A stretch of DNA of 57,055 bases from Paraburkholderia elongata (GTDB taxonomy: Bacteria; Pseudomonadota; Gammaproteobacteria; Burkholderiales; Burkholderiaceae), in NCBI RefSeq assembly GCF_013177735.1, contig NZ_WOEZ01000211.1, forward strand, positions 1 to 57,055. The letters are read 5' to 3'. Made by a program: the position numbers and the translations under genes. Below are positions 1 to 8,825 of the stretch, piece by piece. Under the pieces are notes generated by a model. That model was not told where the DNA came from and searched no databases. It worked only from the letters and a program-made list of their open reading frames with translations. Position 1 is the first letter of the stretch; each line of letters begins with the position of its first letter.

Positions 1-234
1 CGTCAGGATCAGGTCGGCACGCTGCTCGACTTCTGGGGCCCCGAGGAATTGCAGGAGCTTGAAGAAATCCAGGCGACGCTGCCGTCCGCCGGCCGCACTG
101 CCGGTGAAGTGGTGCCGGTGAAACTGCATGCACGCGTGACGGAAGCCGGCACGCTCGAACTCGAAGCCATGCCGCGCGGCACCGACGAGCGCTGGAAGGT
201 TGAGTTCGACGTGCGCGGCAGCGCCAATGCATGA
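1..234 (+). CDS. Hsp70 family protein, C-terminal fragment (runs off left edge)
   Basis: The reading frame is open from base 1 to a TGA at 232-234, so only the last 77 residues are visible. The tail ends in a short beta-rich segment (ERWKVEFDVRG) that resembles the RWLLEFQLR segment in the next gene, itself an Hsp70-like protein. This fits two consecutive divergent Hsp70 paralogues. The ATG at 49 is probably internal, since coding sequence extends to the edge. The stop overlaps the next start by four bases (ATGA), indicating translational coupling. The Hsp70 assignment rests on this similarity and on remembered pairing of such genes in Burkholderia. No ATPase domain is visible here. Confidence 0.6.
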   Translation, partial: RQDQVGTLLDFWGPEELQELEEIQATLPSAGRTAGEVVPVKLHARVTEAGTLELEAMPRGTDERWKVEFDVRGSANA

Positions 235-3010
235 CCGAGATGAAGCGCTACAGCGTCGGCATTGATCTCGGCACCAGTAACACGGTGCTGGCCTACGCCG
301 CGGCGGGCTCGCAGGACATTCGCGTCTTCGAGATCGATCAGCTGGTGAGTCTCGGCGAAGTCGCCGCGCGGCCGCTCCTGCCTTCGGTGCGGTATCACGC
401 GGCGCCGGGCGAGTTGAGTGCGGGCGATTTGCAGTTGCCTTGGCGCGCGGCGGATGGTTCAACCGATGGCGCGCCGGGCCAGCTGAACCAGGCGGATCAA
501 CCTGTCGTGATCGGGCGGCTCGCGCGTGCGCTCGGCGGCCAGGTGCCGGGACGGCTGGTAGCGAGCGCGAAGAGCTGGCTGTCGCACGCGTCGGTGGATC
601 GGGTCGCGCCGATTCTGCCGTGGGGCGCCGCGGACGACGTCCGCAAAGTCTCGCCGGTCGAAGCCAGCGCGAGCTATCTGGCGCACGTCCGGGCGGCCTG
701 GAATCAGCGTTTTCCGGACGCGCCACTCGAAGCGCAGGACATTGTGCTGACGGTGCCCGCTTCTTTCGACGAAGGCGCGCGAGCGCTGACGGTGGAAGCG
801 GCGCGTATGGCGGGCCTGCCCACCTTAAGGCTGCTGGAAGAGCCGCAGGCCGCGTTCTACGACTGGCTGTTTCATCACCGCGAGAGCCTTGCAACTGAAC
901 TGTCAGACACGCGGCTCGTGCTGATCTGCGACGTGGGCGGCGGCACCACCGACCTCACGCTGATCGAAGTCCGCATGCGCGACGGCGAGCCGGAGCTCAC
1001 GCGCATCGGCGTGGGCAACCATCTGATGCTCGGCGGCGACAACATGGATCTCGCGCTCGCGCATCGGGTCGAAGCGCGCTTGCCTCAAGCAGGCAACGAG
1101 CGCACGCGTTTGTCGGCGGCGAGCCTGTCGCAACTGGTCGAGCGTTGCCGCGGCGCGAAGGAACAACTGCTCGGCCCGCACGCGCCGGAGTCCGCTTCGA
1201 TCACGCTGCTCGGCGCGGGCTCGAAGCTGATCGGCGGCGCGCGCACGGCGCAGGTCACGCGCGAGGAGGTCGAGCAGATCATCGTCGACGGATTCTTTCC
1301 GGCGGTGGCGTCGACCGAACGGCCCGGCAGGCCGCGCGGCGCGATCGTCGAGTTCGGCCTGCCCTATGCGACCGATGCAGCCGTCACGCGTCATATCGCG
1401 GCGTTTCTGGGCCGCTTCGCGGCGCAGTCGCGCAAGGCGCTGGGTTCTTCTCCCGGATCCTCTCCCGGTTCCTCTCCCGGTTCCTCCGATGCTTGCGAAG
1501 GTCCGGACGAGCCTTTGCCGATACCCGACACGCTGCTGCTGAACGGCGGCGTGTTTCGCGCTGAGGCGCTCACGCAGCGCCTGTCCAGCACCTTGAGCAC
1601 ATGGCGCGGCGAGCCGCTCAACGTTCTGCACAACAACAATCCTGACGTCGCCGTGGCGCGCGGCGCGGTCGCTTATGCCCTCGCCCGCGCGGCACCGAAG
1701 AAGGCCACGAGATCCGGATCGAAGACCGCACGTTCGCGCTGCGCCTCGGGCACCCCGTGCGCTTTCACCTGGCCTCTTCAAGCGCGGACACCGTCTATCA
1801 ACCAGGCGAACTGACCGACCTTGCGCAAGGCGACTTCGTTCGGCTGCCACCCATCGCGACGATCGTGGAACCGCGCGGCGCGAGCACGGCGCGCGGCGAA
1901 ACCGCGGTACAGATCGCAACATCCCTCACGGAAGTCGGCACGCTCGACGTGCACTGCATCGAGCTCGACAATCCGGCGCAGCGCTGGCTGCTCGAATTCC
2001 AGTTGCGCCGCGAAGACGCTCAGGTGGACCTGTCCAAGGATCCGGCACAAGCCCGGCACCCCGCGCTCGACGAAGCGATCGACCATATCGACCGATGCTT
2101 CGGCTCACGCGCGCAAAAGGTCGACCCGAAAGAAGTCAAACGCCTGCGCTCGCAACTCGAACAACTGCTCGGCCCGCGCGAGGGTTGGAACAGCGCGCTG
2201 CTGCGCGAACTGTTCGGTGCGCTGTGGGACCGCGCGCGCCGTCGGCGGCGCACGGCGGACCACGAACGCGTGTGGTTGAATCTGGCCGGCTATTGCGTAC
2301 GGCCGGGCTTCGGCTATCCGCTCGACGAATGGCGCGTCGAACAACTCTGGTCGCTCTTCGACGACGGCATCCAGTACATCAACGAAAGCCAGGTCTGGTC
2401 GGAATGGTGGACGCTATGGCGCCGCGCGGCGGGCGGCCTCGACGAAAGCGCGCAACTGCGCGTGCTCGACGCAATGGCCTATCTGCAAACAGCCGCGCAA
2501 TCACGCCATAAGCTGCCGTTCGACGTGTCGAAAACCGGCTTCACCGACATGGTCCGGTTAAGCGCATCGCTCGAACGCATTCCGGTCGAACGCAAGATCG
2601 AGCTAGGCGAGTCGGTGCTCACGCGGCTGAAGAAACCCGCGGAAAATCATCAGAGCTGGTGGGCGGTCGGCCGCATCGGTGCGCGGCGGCCGTTCTATGG
2701 CAGCGCGCATAGCGTCGTGCAGCCGGACATCGCAGCACTTTGGCTCAACGCAATCCTCGCGCTCGACTGGAAGAAGGTCGACCCCGCGGCATTCGCCGCC
2801 GTGCAGATCGCGCGCATGACCGGCGACCGCTCGCGCGACCTGCCCGAAGCGTTGCGCCATGCGGTGGTGCGCAGGCTCGAAGCGGCCAATGCGCCGCGCG
2901 CGTGGATCACGATGGTCAGCGAGACGGTGGAACTCGATGACGCCGACGAAGGCCGGGTGTTCGGCGAATCGCTGCCTGCGGGGCTGAAGCTGATAGCGGC
3001 AGCGCTATGA
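231..3010 (+). pseudogene. Hsp70/DUF3731-type chaperone gene, disrupted by internal deletion and frameshift
   Basis: Frame one (231 to about 1690) encodes a clear Hsp70 ATPase: the phosphate-1 loop GIDLGTSNTVLAY near residue 8 and the phosphate-2 motif DVGGGTTDLTLIEV near residue 235. Beyond ALARA it becomes basic nonsense and stops at 1814. From about 1683 the homology continues in another frame (RPRGTEEGHEIRIEDRTFALRLG, then VRFHLASS) to 3010, covering the substrate-binding-like part and the DUF3731 tail. Family members as I recall them carry a further 40-50 residues here, with a GG(S/T)AR-Y motif, so the junction looks like a deletion of roughly 140 bp. It may have occurred across a CGCGCGGC-like microhomology, since both expected flanks contain that string. 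A GTG at 1757 could start a C-terminal product. Two separate genes are less likely because the halves complete each other. Confidence 0.72.
1443..1490 (+). repeat. 12-bp tandem repeat encoding GSSP units
   Basis: About four imperfect copies of a 12-bp unit (GGTTCCTCTCCC) lie inside the Hsp70 reading frame and encode GSSPGSSPGSSPGSS. The unit length keeps the frame. The run sits between the ATPase core and the NGGVF segment, in a likely surface loop. Confidence 0.8.
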
Positions 3011-3118
3011 TCGCGCGGCTACGATTAGACGGGAATCGCATCGTCGTCGGTGGGTTTCCGCACTGCTTACGTGGGCGTATTTAGGTGGGTACACTCATTT
3101 GGGTAAACTTAAGCAGCC

Positions 3119-4060
3119 CTACTCGACCCGTTCCCATTTCTGTTCGGAAGACTGAGGCCGCGGCGCAGATCGCGGCAAATTGTCCATTTGTGCCCGCCGT
3201 CTATCCAAACGCTGCGAACGCTGCCCCGCCATCGCATCGAGAATCAGACCGCCCAGTACGATCGCCGCGCCCAGACCTTGCCACGCCGTCAAATGCCTGC
3301 CGAGCCAGACGATATCGACAGCGAGTCCCACCATGGGCACCAGTAGTAACAGCATCGAAGTCCTTTGCACGCCGAGCTGCTCGATACCGCGAAACCACAA
3401 ACCATATGCGACGATCGTCGCTGCCAGCACAAGATAACCGAGGGCAAAACCGTTACGTAATCCGAAATGCGCAGGTAAAGGCTCGAAACGCAACGTAGCG
3501 GCAGCGAGAAACAGACCGCCCGCCAGCAGCTGCCAGCCGGTGAACACAAGTAGCGTATCCGGTCGGTTCCACTTCTTGAACAGGACGATTCCGCATCCCA
3601 TCGAGGCCGACGCGCCCAGTCCCGCCAGCACACCAATAGGATTGAGTGCAGCCGGCGACGCGCGGACCAGCAACGCCACGCCCAACACACAGAACGCGAT
3701 CAACAACAAACGTTCAGCACGCACCGGCTGGCCAAGAAGCGGCCAACTCAGCAACGCCGCCCAGAACGGCGCGAGGGCCATGAAGATGGTGATCATGCCG
3801 CCGGGCAGATGCGAAGCCGAGACGAAGAACAGCCCGAACGTCAGCGAAATATTGACCGTGCCGAGGATGACAATTCGCCCGAGCCAGGCGCGCGGCGGCA
3901 GTCTGCGGAACAGCGCCAGAATCACGAGACCGGCGCCGAGACTGCGCACAGTCGCGATGAAAAGTGGATGACCGGGCGCGGTTGCTTCGCTTGCCGTCAA
4001 CGGCATCGTGCCCCACAGCACAGGCGCCAGCGCCGTGATGAACCACTTGATCCTACCCAT
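3119..4060 (-). CDS. EamA/DMT-family exporter
   Basis: This 313-residue protein has about ten hydrophobic segments arranged as two EamA repeats (roughly residues 5-135 and 145-285). That is the usual architecture of drug/metabolite transporters in the inner membrane. The C-terminal 25 residues are polar and basic (RSQRLDRRRAQMDNLPRS), probably cytoplasmic. The substrate cannot be read from sequence. The family exports amino acids, cofactors or toxic compounds. It is transcribed in the same direction as phnW but about 250 bp downstream of it, so cotranscription is possible but unproven. The start is the first ATG of the frame. Confidence 0.85.
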   Translation of the reverse strand: MGRIKWFITALAPVLWGTMPLTASEATAPGHPLFIATVRSLGAGLVILALFRRLPPRAWLGRIVILGTVNISLTFGLFFVSASHLPGGMITIFMALAPFWAALLSWPLLGQPVRAERLLLIAFCVLGVALLVRASPAALNPIGVLAGLGASASMGCGIVLFKKWNRPDTLLVFTGWQLLAGGLFLAAATLRFEPLPAHFGLRNGFALGYLVLAATIVAYGLWFRGIEQLGVQRTSMLLLLVPMVGLAVDIVWLGRHLTAWQGLGAAIVLGGLILDAMAGQRSQRLDRRRAQMDNLPRSAPRPQSSEQKWERVE

Positions 4061-4171
4061 ACCGCATACTCCGCTTCGCCACTGGAAGCGAATTTAGCCA
4101 CGACGAGCGCGATTCGAAGCGCACGCTGCGGTATGGCGAGAATCACGGCATCAGGTTCGTAAAACGTGTTA

Positions 4172-4201
4172 GCGGGTCACACCTCGATGACCATGACCCG
4201 C
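4172..4201. other. 8-bp inverted repeat GCGGGTCA / TGACCCGC
   Basis: A perfect 8-bp inverted repeat with a 14-base spacer lies between phnW and the EamA gene. The spacer holds another TGACC that could pair alternatively with GGTCA. No T-tract follows on either strand, so an operator or attenuator-like hairpin is as likely as a terminator. Confidence 0.35.
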
Positions 4202-4307
4202 GATTGGTCCGCGTTACGCTTTCACGCAAGCGGCAACGGTCCCTCGAACCTCCCGATATAACCCGGATCAGATCAAGGCCGCTCGCCTCGCGCCCAGGCC
4301 GCCCTGT

Positions 4308-5537
4308 TCACGCCGCTTCGGCCAGAATCTTGCGCTCCTCGATCGCCACCGCCGGCGGCGCGGCGTGGTCGACGCCCATCGCCTGCAACGACTGCGCACA
4401 GGCCTGCACCACGCGGCGCATCACCCGCTCATCCACCTGACCGATGCAGCCGATGCGGAAGCTGTCCACCACCGTCAGCTTGCCAGGATAGATGATGAAT
4501 CCCTGCTCCTTCATCAATTCATAAAAGCGCTCGAATTTGAACGACGGATGTGCCGGCGCGAAAAACGTCACGATGATCGGTGAGCGCCAACGCGCATTCA
4601 GCAGCGGCTCGAAACCGAGTTCATGCATGCCCGCGACCAGCACGTCGCGATTGTTCGCATACCGCGCGAGACGCCCGGCCTGGCCGCCTTCCAGCTTGTG
4701 CAGACGGAGTGCCTCGATAAACGCGGCCACCGTGTGCGTCGGCGGCGTGAAGCGCCATTGACCCGTGCGGTTCATCACGTCCCACTGGTCGTACACGTCG
4801 AGGGAGAGCGAATGGCTGCGGCCCTTGGCCTCCTGCAAGGCAGTCTTGCGGGCAATCACGAACCCAAAGCCGGGCACGCCCTCGATGCATTTGTTCGCCG
4901 ACGACACGAAGGCCTCGCACGAAATCTGATTCACATCGAGCGGCACCGCGCCGAATGCGCTCATCGAGTCGATCAGCAGCTTGCGGCCTTTTTTCGCGGT
5001 GGCGGCGGCGATTTCTTCGATCGGATTGAGAATCCCGGAGCTCGTTTCACAATGTACCGCGACCACGTGCGTAATGCGCGGATCGGCGTCCAGCATGCTT
5101 TCGACTTCGGCGCCGCGCGGCGGCAGATAGTCGCCCTTGTCGAGCACCGTGCAGGCGCGGCCGAGATAACCGAGCGTGGTCGCAATGCGCTTGCCGTAGG
5201 CGCCATTAGCCAGCACCAGGGCGTGGCCGTCGCGCGGAATCAGGCTGCCGAGCATCGCTTCGACGCAATAACTGCCGCTGCCCTGAAGCGGTACGCAGTC
5301 GTACTCGCCCGCGGTATCGCCGGCAATGTCCAGCAGGCTGCGGCGCACTTGGGCAGTCATCGCGCGGAAGTCGCCGTCCCACGAGCCCCAGTCGCGCAGC
5401 ATCGCTTCCTTGGTCGAGAACGCCGTGGTCAGCGGTCCCGGGGTCAACAGGTACGGTTCGCCCTTGGCCGGCGCGGCACACGTTACGGTTGAAGGCATTG
5501 CGGACGCTGCTGGGGAGCTGTCGATCGCGCTTTCCAT
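4308..5537 (-). CDS. phnW: 2-aminoethylphosphonate:pyruvate transaminase
   Basis: A PLP-dependent fold-type I aminotransferase of the PhnW family. It converts 2-aminoethylphosphonate and pyruvate to phosphonoacetaldehyde and alanine in the cytosol. Visible marks are LLTPGPL near residue 30, QGSGSYCVEAMLGSL, the cofactor-anchoring DSMSAFGAVP (Asp190) and SSANKCIEGVPGF with the PLP lysine at about residue 216. At 409 residues it has roughly 25 extra at the N-terminus compared with typical members. The first ATG is still favoured because GGAG precedes it by 9 bases; Met14 is the alternative. It is divergent from a LysR regulator, probably its controller. No phosphonatase (phnX) or phnA/phnY partner is next to it, so the next step must be encoded elsewhere. 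Confidence 0.9.
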   Translation of the reverse strand: MESAIDSSPAASAMPSTVTCAAPAKGEPYLLTPGPLTTAFSTKEAMLRDWGSWDGDFRAMTAQVRRSLLDIAGDTAGEYDCVPLQGSGSYCVEAMLGSLIPRDGHALVLANGAYGKRIATTLGYLGRACTVLDKGDYLPPRGAEVESMLDADPRITHVVAVHCETSSGILNPIEEIAAATAKKGRKLLIDSMSAFGAVPLDVNQISCEAFVSSANKCIEGVPGFGFVIARKTALQEAKGRSHSLSLDVYDQWDVMNRTGQWRFTPPTHTVAAFIEALRLHKLEGGQAGRLARYANNRDVLVAGMHELGFEPLLNARWRSPIIVTFFAPAHPSFKFERFYELMKEQGFIIYPGKLTVVDSFRIGCIGQVDERVMRRVVQACAQSLQAMGVDHAAPPAVAIEERKILAEAA

Positions 5538-5603
5538 GTTTGGAATCTCCGGTATCGCTGTTTCGGTGCCTTACACAGTACAGAAAGGCTGTCCATCGGT
5601 AAA

Positions 5604-5618
5604 ATCGATATAATCGAT
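5604..5618 (+). promoter_or_regulatory. ATCGAT dyad over a consensus -10 (LysR autoregulatory site)
   Basis: Two ATCGAT hexamers flank a three-base centre at 5604-5618, and a perfect TATAAT (5609-5614) is embedded in them, 43 bp upstream of the LysR start. LysR regulators commonly repress their own promoter from a dyad overlapping it while activating the divergent gene, here phnW. No good -35 was found at 17 bp. Confidence 0.5.
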
Positions 5619-5656
5619 GCAGGTATCGCAAAAACTTATCTCTCGACGAGGCAGAC

Positions 5657-6535
5657 GTGCAATACGCGCAATTGCGGGCGTTTCATGCGGTCGCGGAACA
5701 CGGCGGGTTTTCCAAAGCGGCGCAGGCGCTGTCGCTCACGCAGCCGGCGGTGTCGGATCACGTGAAGCGGCTCGAACAGGACTACGGCGTCAAATTGTTC
5801 GAGCGCGGCCCGCGCGGCGTCGAAACCACCGAACTCGGTCTGCGCCTTTTCAGCGTGACGCGGCAGATGCTCAGTTGCGAGCGCGACGCGCGGCAACTGC
5901 TCGAATCGGCGGGTGGGCTCGAGTCCGGCTCGCTCTCGCTGGTGGCGGACGCGCCCGATCTGGCGGTCGCGTTGATCGGCGCGTTTCGCAAGCTGCATCC
6001 GGGGATCGTCGTGACGCTCTCGATCGCCAATGCCGCGGACTGCATGCAGCGCGTGCTGTCGAGCGCGGTCGATGCCGCCATTACCGCCGCCCCGCAGGTG
6101 CACAGCCGGCTCGAGTCGCGTGTGCTGCGGCGCGATCCACTGGTGGCGATGGTGCCGGCAAGCTATCCGTTGGCGAAGAAACGCAAGCTGAGCTATGCGG
6201 AACTCGTGCAACAGCCGATGCTTTTTCGCGAGCCGCAATCGGTCACGCAGCAGTTGCTGGAGATCGAACTGGTGCGCGAGTCGTTGCAGGTCGAACCGGT
6301 GATGTATGTGGACGGGCGTGAAGCCCTGGAGGAAGCGGTCGCGCAGGGTATGGGTGTGGGCGTGATCGCGCGTGCCGAATTCAACGAGTCGCGGCGGATC
6401 AGGATGATTCCGCTGCAGGATTGCCAGGTGCAGATGATCGAATCGCTCACGCGGCTCGCTGAGCGACCGGGGTCGAATCTGCTGGATGCGTTGTTTGCGG
6501 TGGAGTTGACGGGCGACGCCGCCGTGACGGGTTAA
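5657..6535 (+). CDS. LysR-family regulator, probable controller of phnW
   Basis: A 292-residue LysR-type regulator. The winged helix-turn-helix spans about residues 1-60 (FHAVAEHGGFSKAAQALSLTQPAVSDHVKRLEQ). A linker helix and a periplasmic-binding-protein-like effector domain follow. The start is a GTG at 5657 (VQYAQLRAF), matching the usual LysR N-terminus, with a GAGG-like ribosome site just upstream. Its divergent placement beside phnW suggests control of 2-aminoethylphosphonate use, with the aminophosphonate or phosphonoacetaldehyde as likely effector. That is inference from position. A strong terminator-like hairpin follows the gene, so it is probably monocistronic. Confidence 0.88.
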   Translation: MQYAQLRAFHAVAEHGGFSKAAQALSLTQPAVSDHVKRLEQDYGVKLFERGPRGVETTELGLRLFSVTRQMLSCERDARQLLESAGGLESGSLSLVADAPDLAVALIGAFRKLHPGIVVTLSIANAADCMQRVLSSAVDAAITAAPQVHSRLESRVLRRDPLVAMVPASYPLAKKRKLSYAELVQQPMLFREPQSVTQQLLEIELVRESLQVEPVMYVDGREALEEAVAQGMGVGVIARAEFNESRRIRMIPLQDCQVQMIESLTRLAERPGSNLLDALFAVELTGDAAVTG

Positions 6536-6546
6536 TAAAACGATAA

Positions 6547-6580
6547 GCCGCCGGGCAAGCACTGCCCGGCGGCGCTTTCA
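6547..6580 (+). terminator. Hairpin terminator after the LysR gene
   Basis: A perfect 11-bp stem (GCCGCCGGGCA at 6547-6557 with TGCCCGGCGGC at 6563-6573) has a 5-base loop and is followed by GCTTTCAT. The T-rich tail is short, but the stem begins 11 bases after the stop codon. Confidence 0.7.
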
Positions 6581-6686
6581 TGCGGTCTTGATGCGGTGAG
6601 CGTGTGTCGAGGCGGTGCATAGCTTCACTACGAGCCTCACCGCGCGAACGCACGGCCACACGACCACACGCTTCGCACCAATCCCG

Positions 6687-7433
6687 TTACCGCGAACCGC
6701 CGCTGGCGATCAGGCTCTCGCCGGTCATCCAGCGTGAGTCGTCGGAGGCGAGGAACACGGCGACGTCGGCGATATCGTCAGGCTGACCAATGCGGCCGAG
6801 CGGCGTTGTGCTGACCGCCCAGGTCTCGAAGTCCGAGCCGATGAAGCCGGCACTATGCGTGCCTTCAGTTTCTACCATGCCGGGATTCACGGAGTTGACG
6901 CGAATCTTGCGCGGGCCGAGTTCACGTGCGAGCACGCCGGTGATGGCGTCCACCGCGCCCTTGGTGGCTGTATAGACCGTGCTGCCCGGCGGCGTGATGC
7001 GGCTGACGACCGAACTGACGTTCACGATGCTGCCGCCTTCGCCCAGATGCTTCACCGCCGCTTGCGTGACCAATAGCAGACCCAGCACGTTCACATTGAA
7101 GTGCTTATGGAAGTGCGCTTCGGTGATCTCTTCAATCGGTGCCATCTCATACACGCCGGAATTGTTGACGAGAATGTCGAGGCGACCATACGTTTCGACT
7201 GCCGCATCGATGATGCCTTGCGCGTCGGCGGCCTTGGACACATCGCCTGCAACAGCCACGGCCTTACCGCCCGCCGTCGTGATTGCGGCGACCACATCGT
7301 CCGCGCCCGCCTTGCTGGACGCGTAGTTCACCACCACCGACGCGCCCTGGGCCGCCAATGCCTTCGCAATCGCGGCGCCGATGCCTTTCGATGCGCCCGT
7401 TACAACCGCAACCTTACCTGTGAGCTTGCTCAT
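6687..7433 (-). CDS. SDR-family oxidoreductase (3-oxoacyl-ACP reductase-like)
   Basis: A 248-residue classical short-chain dehydrogenase/reductase. The Rossmann glycine motif TGASKGIG is at residues 12-19, the NNSG motif (usual NNAG) at 90-93, catalytic Ser near 140, and YTATK with Tyr154 and Lys158. The family reduces or oxidises carbonyl/hydroxyl groups with NAD(P)(H). The motif NYASSKAGADD after the second beta strand suits NADP(H) but does not prove it. It is annotated by default as FabG-like, but lone SDRs like this act on many substrates and the physiological one is unknown. It is transcribed alone, towards the LysR terminator. Confidence 0.85.
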   Translation of the reverse strand: MSKLTGKVAVVTGASKGIGAAIAKALAAQGASVVVNYASSKAGADDVVAAITTAGGKAVAVAGDVSKAADAQGIIDAAVETYGRLDILVNNSGVYEMAPIEEITEAHFHKHFNVNVLGLLLVTQAAVKHLGEGGSIVNVSSVVSRITPPGSTVYTATKGAVDAITGVLARELGPRKIRVNSVNPGMVETEGTHSAGFIGSDFETWAVSTTPLGRIGQPDDIADVAVFLASDDSRWMTGESLIASGGSR

Positions 7434-7742
7434 GATCGTTTCCTTTGGATGGAGTTCGCGCTGACGCGCTGCCGCGAAGATTCGCGGGGCCGACGTCGAT
7501 GAAGCTGGAACTGCAGTGGCGCTGTCATGTCACTGGACACAATGTAGGCACACACGCCGCAGGGATAAAGCGGCTGAAAACGAATAGATACGTCGGGTGA
7601 GCCGAACAATCGGCAAGGCGCGGGGCGCGGAACGCACAAGCGAAGGTCGGGCGAGCGCTCGGCGCGTCGCGGCGTGCTTTTAACGCTTACGATAACTTTC
7701 CCGAACCGCGCTCTTAACTCAGAGGGGACCACTCCGCTCACT
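7434..7742. other. Intergenic region upstream of the SDR gene, no gene seen
   Basis: About 310 bases between the SDR start and the acetylpolyamine amidohydrolase stop. Both flanking genes are on the minus strand, so this should hold the SDR promoter. I see no convincing reading frame, hairpin terminator or repeat. The track is GC-rich with a short AT-richer patch near 7680-7715. Confidence 0.5.
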
Positions 7743-8765
7743 TCATCGCTTCGATGCAAATCCGCGGAAAAACGATTGCGCGTTCGCATCGAGCGTCTCG
7801 ATGTGATACCCCCCTTCCTGCACGATCAGAGTCGGCAGTTTCAGCGCGCCGAGTTGGCCGCCGAGTTGGCCGAAGCCCTCCGTCGTCACCGCCACCATCG
7901 ATTGCGGATCGTCCTTGTAGATGTCGAAGCCCAGTGCAACGATCAGCACATCGGGTTGAAAACGTGCGAGAACGCGCAACGCCGCGTCCAGTTGCTCGAA
8001 GAACACCGCTTCCGACGAGCCGTGCGGCATCGGCAGATTGACGTTATAGCCCTCGCCTTTCTGCGCGCCGCGCTCGTCTTCGAAACCGGCTACGACAGGA
8101 TAGAAATTCGTGGGATCGCCGTGAATCGACACGTACAACACGTCGTTACGGTCGTAGAAAATCTCCTGGATGCCTTGGCCGTGATGCATGTCCGTATCGA
8201 GAATCGCCACGCGCCCATACTGTTGCCGCAGCGCTTGCGCCGCGACCGCCACGTTGTTCAGATAGCAGAAACCACCTGCTGCTTCGGCACGCGCGTGATG
8301 GCCCGGCGGCCGGCATAACGCGTACGCTTCACCGGCACCGTCGAGAATCGCATGCGCGCCGGCCAGCGCGCTTTGCGCGGACCAGTAGGCAGATTCGTAA
8401 GTATCCGCGCCGACCGGGCAACTGCCGTCGGCAAGATAACGTGCCGCTTGCGCAAGCACACCGCGCAACGGATTATTCTCGCGGATGTACACGTTCGACA
8501 TCACTTCCTCGCCCCATTCCGCAGACATCTTCTTCCACTCGCGGTGCGCTTCTTCGAGGAAGCGCAGATAGTTCATGCCATGCACTTCGGCGAGCGGCGC
8601 GGCGCCGAAATCCGCCGGTTCGCGCACGTCGAAGCCGAGTTTCCTGGCGGCTTCAACGAGCCGCAACGCACGCTCGGGCACTTCTTGCGGCGTGCGCATC
8701 TGACCACGCGACAGATAGCTGCGAGGATGGTGCTTCAACTGTGCCGGATGAAAAAACGTCTGCAT
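7743..8765 (-). CDS. Acetylpolyamine amidohydrolase, histone-deacetylase fold
   Basis: A 340-residue zinc hydrolase of the arginase/deacetylase superfamily. Counted from MQTFFHP, the tandem histidines are His156-His157 (RPPGHHAR), the zinc ligands are Asp192 and His194 (DTDMHHGQG) and Asp281 (ALGFDIYKDDP), and the active-site tyrosine is Tyr320 (QEGGYH). These lie at a constant offset from the characterised Mycoplana APAH as I recall it, whose length is almost the same. It would remove acetyl groups from N-acetylated polyamines in the cytosol, feeding putrescine/cadaverine catabolism. The start chosen is the ATG at 8765, preceded by AAAGGA, and not the longer frame to 8810. A GABA route, supplied by polyamine breakdown, also occurs in this window (gabT). 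Confidence 0.88.
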   Translation of the reverse strand: MQTFFHPAQLKHHPRSYLSRGQMRTPQEVPERALRLVEAARKLGFDVREPADFGAAPLAEVHGMNYLRFLEEAHREWKKMSAEWGEEVMSNVYIRENNPLRGVLAQAARYLADGSCPVGADTYESAYWSAQSALAGAHAILDGAGEAYALCRPPGHHARAEAAGGFCYLNNVAVAAQALRQQYGRVAILDTDMHHGQGIQEIFYDRNDVLYVSIHGDPTNFYPVVAGFEDERGAQKGEGYNVNLPMPHGSSEAVFFEQLDAALRVLARFQPDVLIVALGFDIYKDDPQSMVAVTTEGFGQLGGQLGALKLPTLIVQEGGYHIETLDANAQSFFRGFASKR

Positions 8766-8825
8766 GATCCAGTTCCTTTGCTCCAGTCGTAGATAGGCCT
8801 GCCGGCTCACCGATTTCCGCTCCGC

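Noticed and set aside
903..1922. 339-codon frame antisense to the Hsp70 gene
   Set aside because: Arg-rich shadow; the sense strand has clear ATPase motifs over the same bases.
3105..3115. Isolated CTTAAG near 3108 as a further regulator site
   Set aside because: A single half-site with no partner 11 bp away and no -10 in register.
4623..5492. 289-codon frame antisense to phnW
   Set aside because: No family features; phnW is complete with its PLP lysine on the other strand.
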